Positions 27,728 through 37,708 of a DNA stretch of 64,000 nt are shown here, in pieces. Position 1 is the stretch's first letter. The number at the start of each line of letters is the position of its first letter. The translations under genes and the position numbers were made by a program. The notes beneath the pieces were generated by a model. That model did no database searches, was not told where the DNA came from, and saw only the letters and a list, made by a program, of their open reading frames with translations. Origin of the DNA: Bin55 sp965205965 (lineage in GTDB: Bacteria; Pseudomonadota; Gammaproteobacteria; Pseudomonadales; Azotimanducaceae); contig CBDBHT010000001.1 in the NCBI GenBank assembly GCA_965205965.1, forward strand, positions 1 to 64,000, written 5' to 3'.

Positions 27728-30700
27728 ATGATTGATTTCCTTATACGGTGGTCGATTCAAAACCGCCTAATAGTGGTACTACTCACATTGATCATAGTAT
27801 ACGTCGGCGTACTAGCCATTTTTAGAACACCGGTCGAAGCGTTGCCAGACTTGTCGGACGTACAAGTGATCGTTAAAACCCCCTACCCAGGCCAAGCACC
27901 CAAAGTCGTTGAAGAGCAGGTTACATATCCATTGGCATCCGCGATGCTATCTGTGCCTGGTGCTACGACGGTTCGAGGGTACTCGTTTTTCGGGGATTCC
28001 TACGTGTATGTCATCTTTGACGACCATACCGACCTTTATTGGGCACGTGCTCGAGTTCTTGAATACCTAAATCAAGTAAGAGCCCAGCTACCTTCTGATG
28101 TGTCTCCAACACTCGGACCCGATGCTACAGGAGCTGGTTGGGTGTATGAGTACGCGTTGGTCGATCGAACAGGTAAACACGACCTGGCACAACTACGCTC
28201 CATCCAGGACTGGTTTCTGAAGTATGAACTGCAGTCGGTTCCTGGAGTATCTGAGATCGCCACAGTAGGTGGAATGGTTAAACAATATCAAGTAGTCGTG
28301 GATCCAGACAAGCTGCGGGTGCACGGACTCACGTTGTCAACGGTGTACCACGCGATACGTTCAGGTAACCAAGAAAGTGGCGGATCAGTCATTGAAATGG
28401 CGGAAGGGGAATACATGGTACGCGCCAGTGGATACGTTAAGGGACTCAATGATATAGCAAGTATTCCACTGAGCGTGAATTTTCGTGGAACGCCTCTGAA
28501 ACTCTCGGATGTCGCTGATCTGCGCATAGGACCTCAGATGCGAAGAGGTATAGCTGAACTCAATGGTGAGGGTGAAGTAGTTGGCGGTATCGTCGTCATG
28601 CGTTTTGGCGAGAACGCTCTAAAAACCATCAATGGGATCAAAACACGGCTTCGCGAAATTAAGCAAGGACTACCAGCAGGAGTAGAAATTATTGAAACGT
28701 ACGACCAATCCGCACTGATCAGACGGTCAATGAACACGCTGAGAAACACGTTAATAGAAGAATCATTGATCGTTGTTGTTATCTGTTTCCTCTTTCTATT
28801 CCATTTTCGATCGTCCCTCGTCGTCATAGTGAGTCTGCCAATCGCAATTCTCCTCGCGTTCGTCATCATGAGAATTCAAGGACTTAATGCGAACATCATG
28901 TCTCTCGGAGGTATCGCTATAGCCATTGGAGCGATGGTCGATGGTGCTATCGTACTTGTCGAGAACGCTTGTAGAAAAATTGCATCCGCAACCAAAGGTG
29001 GTGCAATTCTCTCAAGTGCCCAACGTTGGCAAGTCGTCACAAATGCGTCCGTAGAGCTGGGCAAACCTATCTTCTTTTCCTTACTCATCGTAACTTTAAG
29101 CTTCCTTCCCGTGTTTGCTTTGGAAGCACAGGAAGGACGACTTTTCGCGCCTCTTGCCTTTACCAAAACGTACGCGATGGCATCCGCAGCAATCTTATCT
29201 GTTTTTCTAGTGCCCGTACTTATCGGCTATCTACTTAGAGGACGCGTACGCGATGACAGTGAAAATCCCATCAACCGCATACTGATTAAGATCTATACGC
29301 CGATCATCCAGCATACGTTAAAGCGGCCGATTGGGATTGTGGTTGGAGCTTTGCTGCTACTGACCGTCGGGGTATTACCTATCACGATGTTGGGTTCGGA
29401 ATTCATGCCTCCACTTGATGAGGGCGATCTAATGTACATGCCTACGACACATCCGGGCATTGCTACCGATAAAGCGCGGGAATTGCTGCAGCAGACTGAC
29501 AAGCTCATTCGCACTATACCGGAAGTCGAAACGGTATTCGGCAAAGTCGGCCGCGCTGATAGTGCTACGGACCCAGCACCACTTACCATGATCGAAACAA
29601 TAATTCGACTGAAGCCCCGAGATCAGTGGCGAGACGGAGTCACTATGGATACCTTGCGTTCCAAACTGGACCGCATTGTGGATATACCAGGATTGAACAA
29701 TAGCTGGACCATGCCGATCAAGGCACGGATTGATATGCTGGCAACAGGCATAAAAACCCCCGTGGGTGTGAAGATTGCTGGCCCTGACTTGAGTATCATC
29801 AATGAGATTGGTGCTCAAATCGAAAGTGTTTTAGAAGACTTGGAAGGTGCAACATCGGTATATGCCGAACGGGTTGCTGGAGGAAGATACGTCGAAGTCA
29901 ATATTGATCGTGGCAAAGCCGCTCGATTTGGTTTGAATATTGATCACTTACAAGCAGTCATACGGACTGCTGTCGGAGGCATGAACGTCACACATACCGT
30001 CGAAGGTCTGGAAAGATATCCGATCAACCTCCGTTATCCACAACGATTTCGTGATTCATTAGCGAATCTCGAAATGTTACCTATCGTCACACCAAATGGC
30101 GCGCACATAGCCCTGGTTGATGTGGCAGAAGTCCGCGTATCGGACGGACCACCCATGATTAAGAGTGAAAACGCGCGTCCCAATGGATGGATATACATTG
30201 ATATCAGCGATCGAGACTTAGGTTCATTCGTCGCTGATGCGCGACGCATCGTCGACGAAAAGATCGAATTACCAGCAGGTTATTCAATCCAATGGTCGGG
30301 ACAATACGAGTTTCTCCAACGAGCCGAACAACGACTTCGCGTCATTGCACCACTCACATTGGGAGTCATCGTTCTACTTTTGTTCCTAATCTTCAGGCGT
30401 GTGAGCGAGATACTCGTGATCTTAGGTGTCGTGCCATTTGCTCTTATTGGAGGTATTGGTTCTCTCTATCTTCTTGATTACAACCTCTCCATAGCGGTCG
30501 CGGTGGGATTCATTGCTTTGATAGGAGTCGCCGTCGAACTCAGCGTGGTGATGTTAACGTTCTTGAATCTTGCGTGGCAAGAAAAACTTGATGCCATTCG
30601 TGCTCAACGCCGACAGCCAACGTTTGAAGATTTACGTGAATCGGTGACAGACGGCGCAAGACGGCGCCTCAGACCGATCATGATGACTACATTGACGATC

Positions 30701-30919
30701 ATCCTTGGTCTATTACCCATCATGTTTGGCACTGGCACAGGGTCCGAGGTGATGCGCAGAATTGCAGCTCCCATGGTTGGCGGTATGATCAGTGCGACGA
30801 TATTGGTGCTCGTTGTTTTACCGGCTGTATTCCTAATTTGGAAACGTTTCGCAGATTTAAACGCAACAGAAAGACCGTCTAGATGGTACTTAGATGCAAA
30901 CTCTGCTTCACCAAAATGA
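27728..30919 (+). CDS. cusA: CusA-type heavy-metal RND efflux pump, second copy
   Basis: Same 1063-residue protein as 2638-5829, with the methionine triad M571, M621 and M670 intact. The third gene of the operon, it ends toward the terminator at 31029. Confidence 0.95.
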   Translation: MIDFLIRWSIQNRLIVVLLTLIIVYVGVLAIFRTPVEALPDLSDVQVIVKTPYPGQAPKVVEEQVTYPLASAMLSVPGATTVRGYSFFGDSYVYVIFDDHTDLYWARARVLEYLNQVRAQLPSDVSPTLGPDATGAGWVYEYALVDRTGKHDLAQLRSIQDWFLKYELQSVPGVSEIATVGGMVKQYQVVVDPDKLRVHGLTLSTVYHAIRSGNQESGGSVIEMAEGEYMVRASGYVKGLNDIASIPLSVNFRGTPLKLSDVADLRIGPQMRRGIAELNGEGEVVGGIVVMRFGENALKTINGIKTRLREIKQGLPAGVEIIETYDQSALIRRSMNTLRNTLIEESLIVVVICFLFLFHFRSSLVVIVSLPIAILLAFVIMRIQGLNANIMSLGGIAIAIGAMVDGAIVLVENACRKIASATKGGAILSSAQRWQVVTNASVELGKPIFFSLLIVTLSFLPVFALEAQEGRLFAPLAFTKTYAMASAAILSVFLVPVLIGYLLRGRVRDDSENPINRILIKIYTPIIQHTLKRPIGIVVGALLLLTVGVLPITMLGSEFMPPLDEGDLMYMPTTHPGIATDKARELLQQTDKLIRTIPEVETVFGKVGRADSATDPAPLTMIETIIRLKPRDQWRDGVTMDTLRSKLDRIVDIPGLNNSWTMPIKARIDMLATGIKTPVGVKIAGPDLSIINEIGAQIESVLEDLEGATSVYAERVAGGRYVEVNIDRGKAARFGLNIDHLQAVIRTAVGGMNVTHTVEGLERYPINLRYPQRFRDSLANLEMLPIVTPNGAHIALVDVAEVRVSDGPPMIKSENARPNGWIYIDISDRDLGSFVADARRIVDEKIELPAGYSIQWSGQYEFLQRAEQRLRVIAPLTLGVIVLLLFLIFRRVSEILVILGVVPFALIGGIGSLYLLDYNLSIAVAVGFIALIGVAVELSVVMLTFLNLAWQEKLDAIRAQRRQPTFEDLRESVTDGARRRLRPIMMTTLTIILGLLPIMFGTGTGSEVMRRIAAPMVGGMISATILVLVVLPAVFLIWKRFADLNATERPSRWYLDANSASPK

Positions 30920-31028
30920 GCCGGATGCAACTGGATACCTCTATTAACCTGCAGACTTGTTATGATCTGAAAGGGATATTTATTAAAAATCAAATACTTA
31001 TATAGGTCATGATTCGTCAAAATAGCAA

Positions 31029-31062
31029 TAAATAGAGGTGTCCAACTGAGAACCTCTATTTA
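31029..31062. terminator. Bidirectional terminator between cusA and msrP, second copy
   Basis: Mirror of 2495-2528, with the same 11-bp stem. The surrounding 417-bp gap (30920-31336) is otherwise empty. Confidence 0.65.
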
Positions 31063-31336
31063 GTGTCTGCGCGAAAACCCTGACGATATTGGGGGCTGGT
31101 TTCTTCATCAGACTTGCCACTGACGTTTCTAGTACTGGGCTGATAATGAGATACCGTTGGAAGTCCTGCAGTACCCGTCCTTAGATCCGCATTGGCAACA
31201 TCGAACTGACGTCAAAGAATATTTCACCGGTGCAACGCCAAGCGATGGACCGGTAATCAGGTCCATGGCGATGATTCATCTACTACTACCATGCCCCATG
31301 ACAAATTAAACCGTTTTTTAGCTCAATTAGCATGTA

Positions 31337-32281
31337 TTAGTAATTGTGCTTGAGGTTCATTCCATAGTAAAGCGGTGCGACTTCGCTATAACCATTGAAC
31401 AAGCGCGTATCAACCAACTTCGGAAACCATGAAGAACCCAATCTTCTTTCATGGCTTTGGCGCCATCTTCGATGGTGGACTTGCGGATTTACATTAGCAT
31501 AAAAACCATACTCTTGCGGAGAACTCAAATTCCAAGTGGTACTAGGGATTTTTTCAGTTAGCTCAATTTTCACAATGGATTTGATGCTCTTGAAACCATA
31601 TTTCCATGGAACTACCAAACGAAAGGGCGCACCATTTTGATTGAGTAGGTTCTTTCCGTACATGCCGACCGCGAAAATAGTTAGTGGATGGTTAGCTTCA
31701 TCCAAACGTAAGCCTTCAATATAAGGGAAATCGATAGATGAAAATAGTGAGATGCCCGGCATTTCTTCCTCGCGTTTTAGCGTAGTGAATTGCACGAACT
31801 TTGCCGATCCTTGAGGTTCAAAACGATCAAGAATTTTCTTAACCGGAAAACCAATCCAAGGAATGACCATAGACCATGCTTCAACGCAACGAAGCCGATA
31901 TATCCTCTCTTCCAAATCTATACCTCTGAGGAGATCTTCTATCGCCACTGTGCCAGGTTTATTTACGAGACCCGTTACTTCAATACTCCACGGGTGGGTT
32001 GTCATCCGCCCCGCCTTTTGGAAAGGTGCCGTTTTGCTCGCCCCGAATTCATAAAAATTATTGAATCTAGTAGATTTCGATAGAGGTGTAATTCCTTCAT
32101 CATTTTCTTCATTAGGTACGTAACCTTGATTTTCTACCCATCCCTCGGGTAGAGCGAACGTGGGCAATGCCACTAATGCAGAAACAGCGTATGTTTCCAC
32201 GAGAAACTTTCTGCGAGAACGATATAAAGATTCCGAGGTGATTTCCGATGGCAGCACATCCGCAGATTTCTTAATCAGCAT
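31337..32281 (-). CDS. msrP: Protein-methionine-sulfoxide reductase, second copy
   Basis: Same 314-residue protein as 1276-2220, with Tat signal and molybdenum-ligand cysteine. Likely co-transcribed with ilvC and pssA, and again without msrQ. Confidence 0.92.
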   Translation of the reverse strand: MLIKKSADVLPSEITSESLYRSRRKFLVETYAVSALVALPTFALPEGWVENQGYVPNEENDEGITPLSKSTRFNNFYEFGASKTAPFQKAGRMTTHPWSIEVTGLVNKPGTVAIEDLLRGIDLEERIYRLRCVEAWSMVIPWIGFPVKKILDRFEPQGSAKFVQFTTLKREEEMPGISLFSSIDFPYIEGLRLDEANHPLTIFAVGMYGKNLLNQNGAPFRLVVPWKYGFKSIKSIVKIELTEKIPSTTWNLSSPQEYGFYANVNPQVHHRRWRQSHERRLGSSWFPKLVDTRLFNGYSEVAPLYYGMNLKHNY

Positions 32282-32283
32282 AA

Positions 32284-33057
32284 CTATTGCGGTTGTTCCG
32301 GCGACGGCCTGAACCGATGCCATACGTAGATCACTGGCCCTGATAAGGCGTAAAGTAAAAACAACGTGAATATAACAATCGGCGGGTCCGCCAGTACCAC
32401 GGAGAACACACAAACAACTAACACCATCACGACGAAGGGAACACGATCTTTGACAGAAAATACTTTTGGCGACATATACTCAAAATTACTAACCATTAAC
32501 AATCCAATACCAGTGACCAGCAACGCCATGACCACCACGCCAAGAATTCCCGGGTTGGTTTGGCCCGAATCAGCCCAGATCCACACTGCAGCAACAACGA
32601 TAACCGCGGCAGAGGGGCTAGGCAGTCCCATAAAAGACCTGAGGTCACCAGACGTGTTGAAGCGAGCAAGTCGTAATGCCGCGCATGCCATGTAGACAAA
32701 CGTAACGATCCATCCAAACTGTTCCAATGAATCGAGACCCCATTGGAAAACCACAACGGCAGGTGCGACACCGAACGACACCATATCCGACAGACTGTCG
32801 TATTGAACGCCGAATGCACTTTCAGTTTTCGTTAGTCGTGCAATTCGACCATCTATCGCATCTAGAATGGTTGCTGCGAGAATTGCTATCGCTGCCGCAC
32901 TAAAACGGCCATGCATGGCAGCGACTATGCTGTAAAAGCCTGAAAAGAGAGCTCCCGTGGTAACAAGGTTGGGGAGCAAAAATACACCGCGCCGCGGTTG
33001 TTTAAAATCGCTTCCTTCTATTCGCTTGAATATCCGCAACCTTGGCCGATCGTCCAT
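32284..33057 (-). CDS. pssA: CDP-diacylglycerol--serine O-phosphatidyltransferase, second copy
   Basis: Same 257-residue protein as 500-1273. It follows the complete ilvC by 23 bp. Duplication of a lipid biosynthesis gene is unusual and bears on whether the inverted repeat is real. Confidence 0.93.
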   Translation of the reverse strand: MDDRPRLRIFKRIEGSDFKQPRRGVFLLPNLVTTGALFSGFYSIVAAMHGRFSAAAIAILAATILDAIDGRIARLTKTESAFGVQYDSLSDMVSFGVAPAVVVFQWGLDSLEQFGWIVTFVYMACAALRLARFNTSGDLRSFMGLPSPSAAVIVVAAVWIWADSGQTNPGILGVVVMALLVTGIGLLMVSNFEYMSPKVFSVKDRVPFVVMVLVVCVFSVVLADPPIVIFTLFLLYALSGPVIYVWHRFRPSPEQPQ

Positions 33058-33080
33058 AAAGTTCCTTTTTAGGAATTGGG

Positions 33081-34100
33081 TTAGTTTTTAGATGTGTCCA
33101 CCAACCGATGTTCCTTAACCCACGGCATCATCGCACGTAACTTAGCCCCTACTTTTTCAATGGGATGCGTTCGACCCAAACGTCGCATTGCTTTGATGGT
33201 CGTGGCACCCGCTTGGTACTCCGTCACAAATTCACGTGCAAATTTACCAGTTTGAATCTCCTCCAGAATCCGTTGCATCTCTTCTTTAGTCTCATCCGTA
33301 ACGATTCGGTTCCCGCGAGTCAATCCGCCGTATTCTGCCGTATTTGAGACCATGTACCACATACTAGAAATACCACCCTCGTAAAAGAAGTCAACGATCA
33401 ATTTAAGCTCGTGCAGACATTCGAAATATGCCATTTCCGGTGCATAGCCGGCCTCCGTCAGAGTCTCAAACCCTGCTTGTACCAATGCCGCCGCACCACC
33501 ACATAAAACCACCTGTTCGCCAAAAAGATCAGTTTCCGTTTCTTCTCGGAATGACGTTTCGATAATTCCCACACGCCCGGCGCCAATGGCCGCTGCGTAC
33601 GAGAGCGATATTTCTTTTGCCCTACCACTTGCGTCTTGTGCGATAGCTACTAAAGAAAGTACACCGCCCCCTTTAGTGTAAGTGGATCTAACCGTATGAC
33701 CAGGGCCTTTGGGAGCTATCATGATCACATCCATATCGGATCGAGGTTCGATCAAGCCAAAATGGATGTTGAAACCATGCGCGAATGCAATAGCAGATCC
33801 TTCTGGGAGGCTCGGTTCAATTTGGGAAATATAGATCTCGCGTTGCAATTCATCAGGAGTGAGAATCATGACCAAATCGGCCTCTTTCACCGCCTCGTCC
33901 ACTGGAGCTACATCAAATCCTGCATGTTCCGCTTTCGCGACTGATTTGGATCCTTCATGCAAACCTACGGTAATATTCATCACACCGCTGTCGCGTAAGT
34001 TATTGGCATGTGCGTGGCCTTGGGATCCATAACCAACCACAACCACATTTAAATTTTGAATGATGGACAGGTCGGCATCCTTCTCGAAATAGATTTGCAT
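33081..34100 (-). CDS. ilvC: Ketol-acid reductoisomerase (complete)
   Basis: Class I KARI of 339 residues in the isoleucine/valine pathway. The N-terminal Rossmann domain has the NADPH motif GYGSQGHAHA. The metal-binding helices start at REETETDLFGEQ, and the C-terminal knot domain is complete. The ATG at 34100 follows a strong AAGGAGT ribosome site. The acetolactate synthase genes ilvIH, which often precede ilvC, are absent here. The last 476 bp lie inside the inverted duplication and the first 544 bp are unique in this window. Confidence 0.96.
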   Translation of the reverse strand: MQIYFEKDADLSIIQNLNVVVVGYGSQGHAHANNLRDSGVMNITVGLHEGSKSVAKAEHAGFDVAPVDEAVKEADLVMILTPDELQREIYISQIEPSLPEGSAIAFAHGFNIHFGLIEPRSDMDVIMIAPKGPGHTVRSTYTKGGGVLSLVAIAQDASGRAKEISLSYAAAIGAGRVGIIETSFREETETDLFGEQVVLCGGAAALVQAGFETLTEAGYAPEMAYFECLHELKLIVDFFYEGGISSMWYMVSNTAEYGGLTRGNRIVTDETKEEMQRILEEIQTGKFAREFVTEYQAGATTIKAMRRLGRTHPIEKVGAKLRAMMPWVKEHRLVDTSKN

Positions 34101-34521
34101 GGATACTCCTTGGATTTGCTTTTAAAAACTGAACGCTCTATCGCCGCGACTCAGTCAAGACATTCCGGATCATACGATTTCAACTATTTAATTTTCCCCG
34201 ATTGTTGCTATAAAAGCTATAAGATTTCCTGTCACAGCCAGTAAATCAAACTATATACATGTCTAGTTCCATATCCACTATTTGACCACAAAAGATATTT
34301 GTAGTCCTGATCACTTCAAGGACATGGACTTTGATATCGCTATGCTCAAGAGACCGTTAAAGATTTCGCTGCTATAGTTTGCAATTTGTTGAGTAACGAC
34401 AAAATGACTAACAGGGCTTTCATTACTTGATTACTAGCTATTACTATATTCCGGACCAATGGCGATATCTTGTCCTACATGAATTACCACTTCCACGTAC
34501 CCTTCCTATATTCATCTCAAA
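34101..34521. other. Gap between ilvC and pgeF
   Basis: AT-rich, 421 bp. It should hold the ilvC promoter (34101-34260) and the pgeF terminator. I see no gene and no clear hairpin. Confidence 0.5.
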
Positions 34522-35253
34522 TTAGTTTCTCCAGATTAACGATACAAACCGACCAGTCGTTTTTTCTCGCCGATATGAGAAAAAATCAGAATTGTGTTTC
34601 GTACATGCAAACTCCTGAGAAATTCTCGTAATACCCATTTGCTGCAGTTGACTTTGAATCAAAGACCGTAGATCAACATATACATGTCCATTGCGTGAAC
34701 TAGCGTACGTACCATTTTCACTATTACTACGTTCCGCAAGGTATGGAAGTATTTCCGGTCCAATTTCATAACAAGATTTGCAGATCGCAGGCCCTAACCA
34801 AACGTGGAGATCCCTACAGATACTAGGCAGTGAGTTAACCAACGCCAGCACTATGCCACCAGCGATACCTCTCCAGCCACAGTGGGCGGCAGCGACAACT
34901 CCCCCGTCGGTTGATGCTAACGCCAAAGGTACACAATCCGCAGATAAGATCGCCAGACCAAGATATCTTTCATCCGTCCAATGAGCATCCGCTGGCAAAC
35001 TAGTTGTTTCAGATGCCTTAGATATGCGCACGCTATGCGATTGATTAAGCCAGCATATACGTTCCAATCCAGTGATTTGTTTGAGCCGTTTCCGGTTGTT
35101 CTCTACACTGTGCATATCATCACCTACATGCAGTGCCAAATTAGCACTCTTATATGCACCCTTGCTATAACCACCGTACCGTGTCGTGAAACCAACGCAG
35201 ACATTGGGTGGCCCCGACCAATTTGCCTTTATAAATTCCAAGACTAATTTCAA
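34522..35253 (-). CDS. pgeF: Laccase-domain purine nucleoside phosphorylase (YfiH/PgeF)
   Basis: Multicopper-oxidase-like family protein of 243 residues, linked to purine nucleoside cleavage and to peptidoglycan editing. Metal-ligand motifs are SADCVPLALAS, AAHCGWRGIAGG and GPAICKSCYEIG. It overlaps rluD by 4 bp, the standard rluD-pgeF pair of gammaproteobacteria. Confidence 0.92.
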   Translation of the reverse strand: MKLVLEFIKANWSGPPNVCVGFTTRYGGYSKGAYKSANLALHVGDDMHSVENNRKRLKQITGLERICWLNQSHSVRISKASETTSLPADAHWTDERYLGLAILSADCVPLALASTDGGVVAAAHCGWRGIAGGIVLALVNSLPSICRDLHVWLGPAICKSCYEIGPEILPYLAERSNSENGTYASSRNGHVYVDLRSLIQSQLQQMGITRISQEFACTKHNSDFFSYRREKTTGRFVSLIWRN

Positions 35254-36212
35254 CCCTCGGCGTCAATCCTGAGAGCATCAAGAAGCAATCGCATGTCCTC
35301 TGGTAAATTGCTCCTAAAGCTCAACAGATCGTCTTTAACGGGATGTCGAAACTCTAACTTTCTTGAGTGCAAGGCTTGGCGCGGAAAATACCGCACCGCT
35401 TTAATGAGCTCTTCCGCCGGGTTTTGGGGAAGTCGCCTCCGCGCACCATATTTACTATCACCCACTAGCGGAAATCCAGCATCACTAAGGTGCACGCGTA
35501 TTTGATGCGTTCGCCCCGTACCTAGTCTCACCTCAACTAATGTATGCGCTCGAAAAATATTCTTGGGTTTTACATATGTTCGAGCCACTCGTCCATCTGT
35601 ACGAGCTTGCTGCTTAGTTCTCTGTTTGGAATGACGACCTATAGAGCTATCAAATCTCCTATACGCATCAAATACACCTTCTACGATAGCTTCGTAACTT
35701 CTCTCAATTTCATGATTGGCAATAGACCGAACCAGTGCTGTCTGCGCGATCGCTGTACATGCCACTACCATCAACCCCGTTGTATCTTTGTCAAGACGGT
35801 GGACAATACCGGCACGGGGCAACTGAGATAGCTCCTCGCGATGGTGTAGCAATCCATTAACGAGAGTGCCACTTGTATTCCCCGAACCGGGATGGACTAC
35901 CAAACCACTAGGCTTATCGACGACAATTATATGTTGATCCTCAAATACGATATCGAACGAAATCGCCTCTGCTTTGTCCCACTGCATAGTGCCCGTATAT
36001 TGAGCCGATATGGTTATTTGTTCATTTCCCCTTACGATGTCTCGTGCATGTGCAACGCGACCGTCAACAAGTACCTCGCCGCTTTGAATCCACTTAGTCA
36101 TCTGCGACCGAGAAATATCCGTACGAAGACGAGCAAGCACCTTGTCAAGACGCTCACCGGCATTTGACGGTGCAATGACCAATCGGACCTCGTATTTTTC
36201 GGAAGAAACCAT
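35250..36212 (-). CDS. rluD: 23S rRNA pseudouridine(1911/1915/1917) synthase
   Basis: Modifies helix 69 of 23S rRNA. The 320 residues contain an N-terminal S4 RNA-binding domain (RLDKVLARLRTDISRSQMTK) and the catalytic motif GIVHRLDKDTTGLMVVA with its aspartate. The RluA/RluD fold continues to RTHQIRVHLSDAGFPLVGD. Transcribed away from bamD across a 53-bp shared promoter gap. Confidence 0.95.
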   Translation of the reverse strand: MVSSEKYEVRLVIAPSNAGERLDKVLARLRTDISRSQMTKWIQSGEVLVDGRVAHARDIVRGNEQITISAQYTGTMQWDKAEAISFDIVFEDQHIIVVDKPSGLVVHPGSGNTSGTLVNGLLHHREELSQLPRAGIVHRLDKDTTGLMVVACTAIAQTALVRSIANHEIERSYEAIVEGVFDAYRRFDSSIGRHSKQRTKQQARTDGRVARTYVKPKNIFRAHTLVEVRLGTGRTHQIRVHLSDAGFPLVGDSKYGARRRLPQNPAEELIKAVRYFPRQALHSRKLEFRHPVKDDLLSFRSNLPEDMRLLLDALRIDAEG

Positions 36213-36265
36213 GCGACGGGTATATCAGAATATACAATTAACCTAACACACCATCTATTTTTCTC

Positions 36266-37177
36266 GTGTCTCGTATTGTTTATTCACTTACAGTAACTCT
36301 CTTCTTCGTATTCCTGTCGACTAGCTGCGGCTGGTTTTCCGGAAAGGACAAAGCGATTGAAGAAACTACCGAGCAAGTACTTTATCGCAGTGCTCAGGAT
36401 GCTATTCGCGTGGGCAACTTCGATACGGCCATTCATCACCTTGAAGCACTTGAAATCCGATTCCCGTTCGGACGATACGCGGAACAGGCGCAGCTCGAAA
36501 TTATCTTCGCACACTTCATGAAACAGGATTTCGATTCATGCATAGCCACAGCTGACCGATTCATTAATCTCCACCCCCTTCACCCACAAGCGGATTATGC
36601 TTACTACTACAAAGGGCTTGCTAATTTTCAACGAACCCGCGGCTTTTTCGAACAGCTATTAGGTGCACCTGTATCCACAAGAGATGTTTCATCGCTCAAA
36701 CAATCATTCTCAGACTTCAAGCAATTCTTAGTACGCTACCCAGGTAGCCCTTATGCAAAAGATGCTAGGCAACGTATGATGTATTTAAGAAACGTGCTCG
36801 CACAATCGGAACTCCATATTGCTCGATATTACTTAGGCAGAGACGCGTGGGTGGCCGCAGTCAACCGGGCTCAAGGAATTATTGAAGAATTTCCACACAC
36901 CACCGCCGTACCAGAAGCACTCGCAATATTAGTTGAGGCTAATTACAAATTGGGCTTCAAAGAACGCGCGAACGACGCGCTTCGCGTACTTTCGCTGAAT
37001 TTCCCGGACTTTCGTAACTTTGATAAAGATGGGAAACTCACTTTGAAGGAGTCCGATCGCAATCGCGACAGAAGTTGGATCAATATGCTGACTTTGGGAA
37101 TAGTCGACCGACCGAAATCCCCTCCGCCTCTTGAGATCGAAATACCTTCATCGTCGGCACCCGAACCGGGAAGCTAA
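36266..37177 (+). CDS. bamD: Outer-membrane assembly lipoprotein BamD
   Basis: Essential lipoprotein of the BAM complex, which inserts beta-barrel proteins. It starts with GTG at 36266. The signal peptide ends in LSTSC, giving a lipid-modified cysteine. TPR-like repeats follow: YRSAQDAIRVGNFDTAIHHL, FPFGRYAEQAQLEIIFAHF, ADYAYYYKGLANFQRTRGF. The 303 residues are slightly longer than E. coli BamD (245), with an extra C-terminal tail ending in a Ser/Pro-rich stretch. Confidence 0.94.
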   Translation: MSRIVYSLTVTLFFVFLSTSCGWFSGKDKAIEETTEQVLYRSAQDAIRVGNFDTAIHHLEALEIRFPFGRYAEQAQLEIIFAHFMKQDFDSCIATADRFINLHPLHPQADYAYYYKGLANFQRTRGFFEQLLGAPVSTRDVSSLKQSFSDFKQFLVRYPGSPYAKDARQRMMYLRNVLAQSELHIARYYLGRDAWVAAVNRAQGIIEEFPHTTAVPEALAILVEANYKLGFKERANDALRVLSLNFPDFRNFDKDGKLTLKESDRNRDRSWINMLTLGIVDRPKSPPPLEIEIPSSSAPEPGS

Positions 37178-37237
37178 CTTAAGCCTATGAAAAACTTGCT
37201 TGCCTCCCACGAATAATTATTCGTACCATCCTTGTTG

Positions 37238-37708
37238 TTAAATATTGTTAGATTTGCTGTTGCGCATATCTAGATAAATCACCACGACCCAAAATGCCGC
37301 CCCGAACGTAATAGCAGTATCTGCAACGTTGAAGATGGGAAAACTCCATGCTTCATAATGAAGGTGTATGAAATCAATCACACAGCCCCGTGCAAGTCGA
37401 TCTACCGCGTTCCCCAAGGCACCCGCAAGAATTAAAGCAAATGCAAGACCCTGTAGTTTTTGACCCGCGGGCAACTGATAAATCGCATACGCGAAATAAA
37501 TAGAAAAAGCTACGCTTATCAGTCCAAGAAAAAAGCTCATATCTTGAAGAATGCTGAACGCAGCTCCGCTGTTGCATGCAAGCTGCAAACTAGCCACGGG
37601 CAAGATGCTGATTGCGCCGTAACTTAAGAACTCTACGGCTAATAATTTCGTGATTTGATCGGCAACGAAAAACGTCGTTGCGATCAGATACCAGCGCACG
37701 GGAGTCAT
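37238..37708 (-). CDS. lspA: Lipoprotein signal peptidase
   Basis: Aspartic protease of the inner membrane that cleaves prolipoproteins. The 156 residues contain four transmembrane segments. The catalytic aspartates lie in GNAVDRLARGCVIDF and FNVADTAITFG. It overlaps ribF by 4 bp. In most gammaproteobacteria ileS separates ribF from lspA, and here it is missing. Confidence 0.95.
   Translation of the reverse strand: MTPVRWYLIATTFFVADQITKLLAVEFLSYGAISILPVASLQLACNSGAAFSILQDMSFFLGLISVAFSIYFAYAIYQLPAGQKLQGLAFALILAGALGNAVDRLARGCVIDFIHLHYEAWSFPIFNVADTAITFGAAFWVVVIYLDMRNSKSNNI

Larger units (their letters stand above)
24032..33556 (-). repeat. Right arm of large inverted duplication
   Basis: Mirror image of 1-9525. 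The homology continues inward to exactly 23902, pairing with 11883-12013 on the left, and stops there against an IS4-type terminal sequence. On the outer side the arm runs into the complete ilvC gene and unique DNA. The genes here (ilvC end, pssA, msrP, cusA, cusB, tolC) encode the same proteins as the left arm. Confidence 0.97.
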
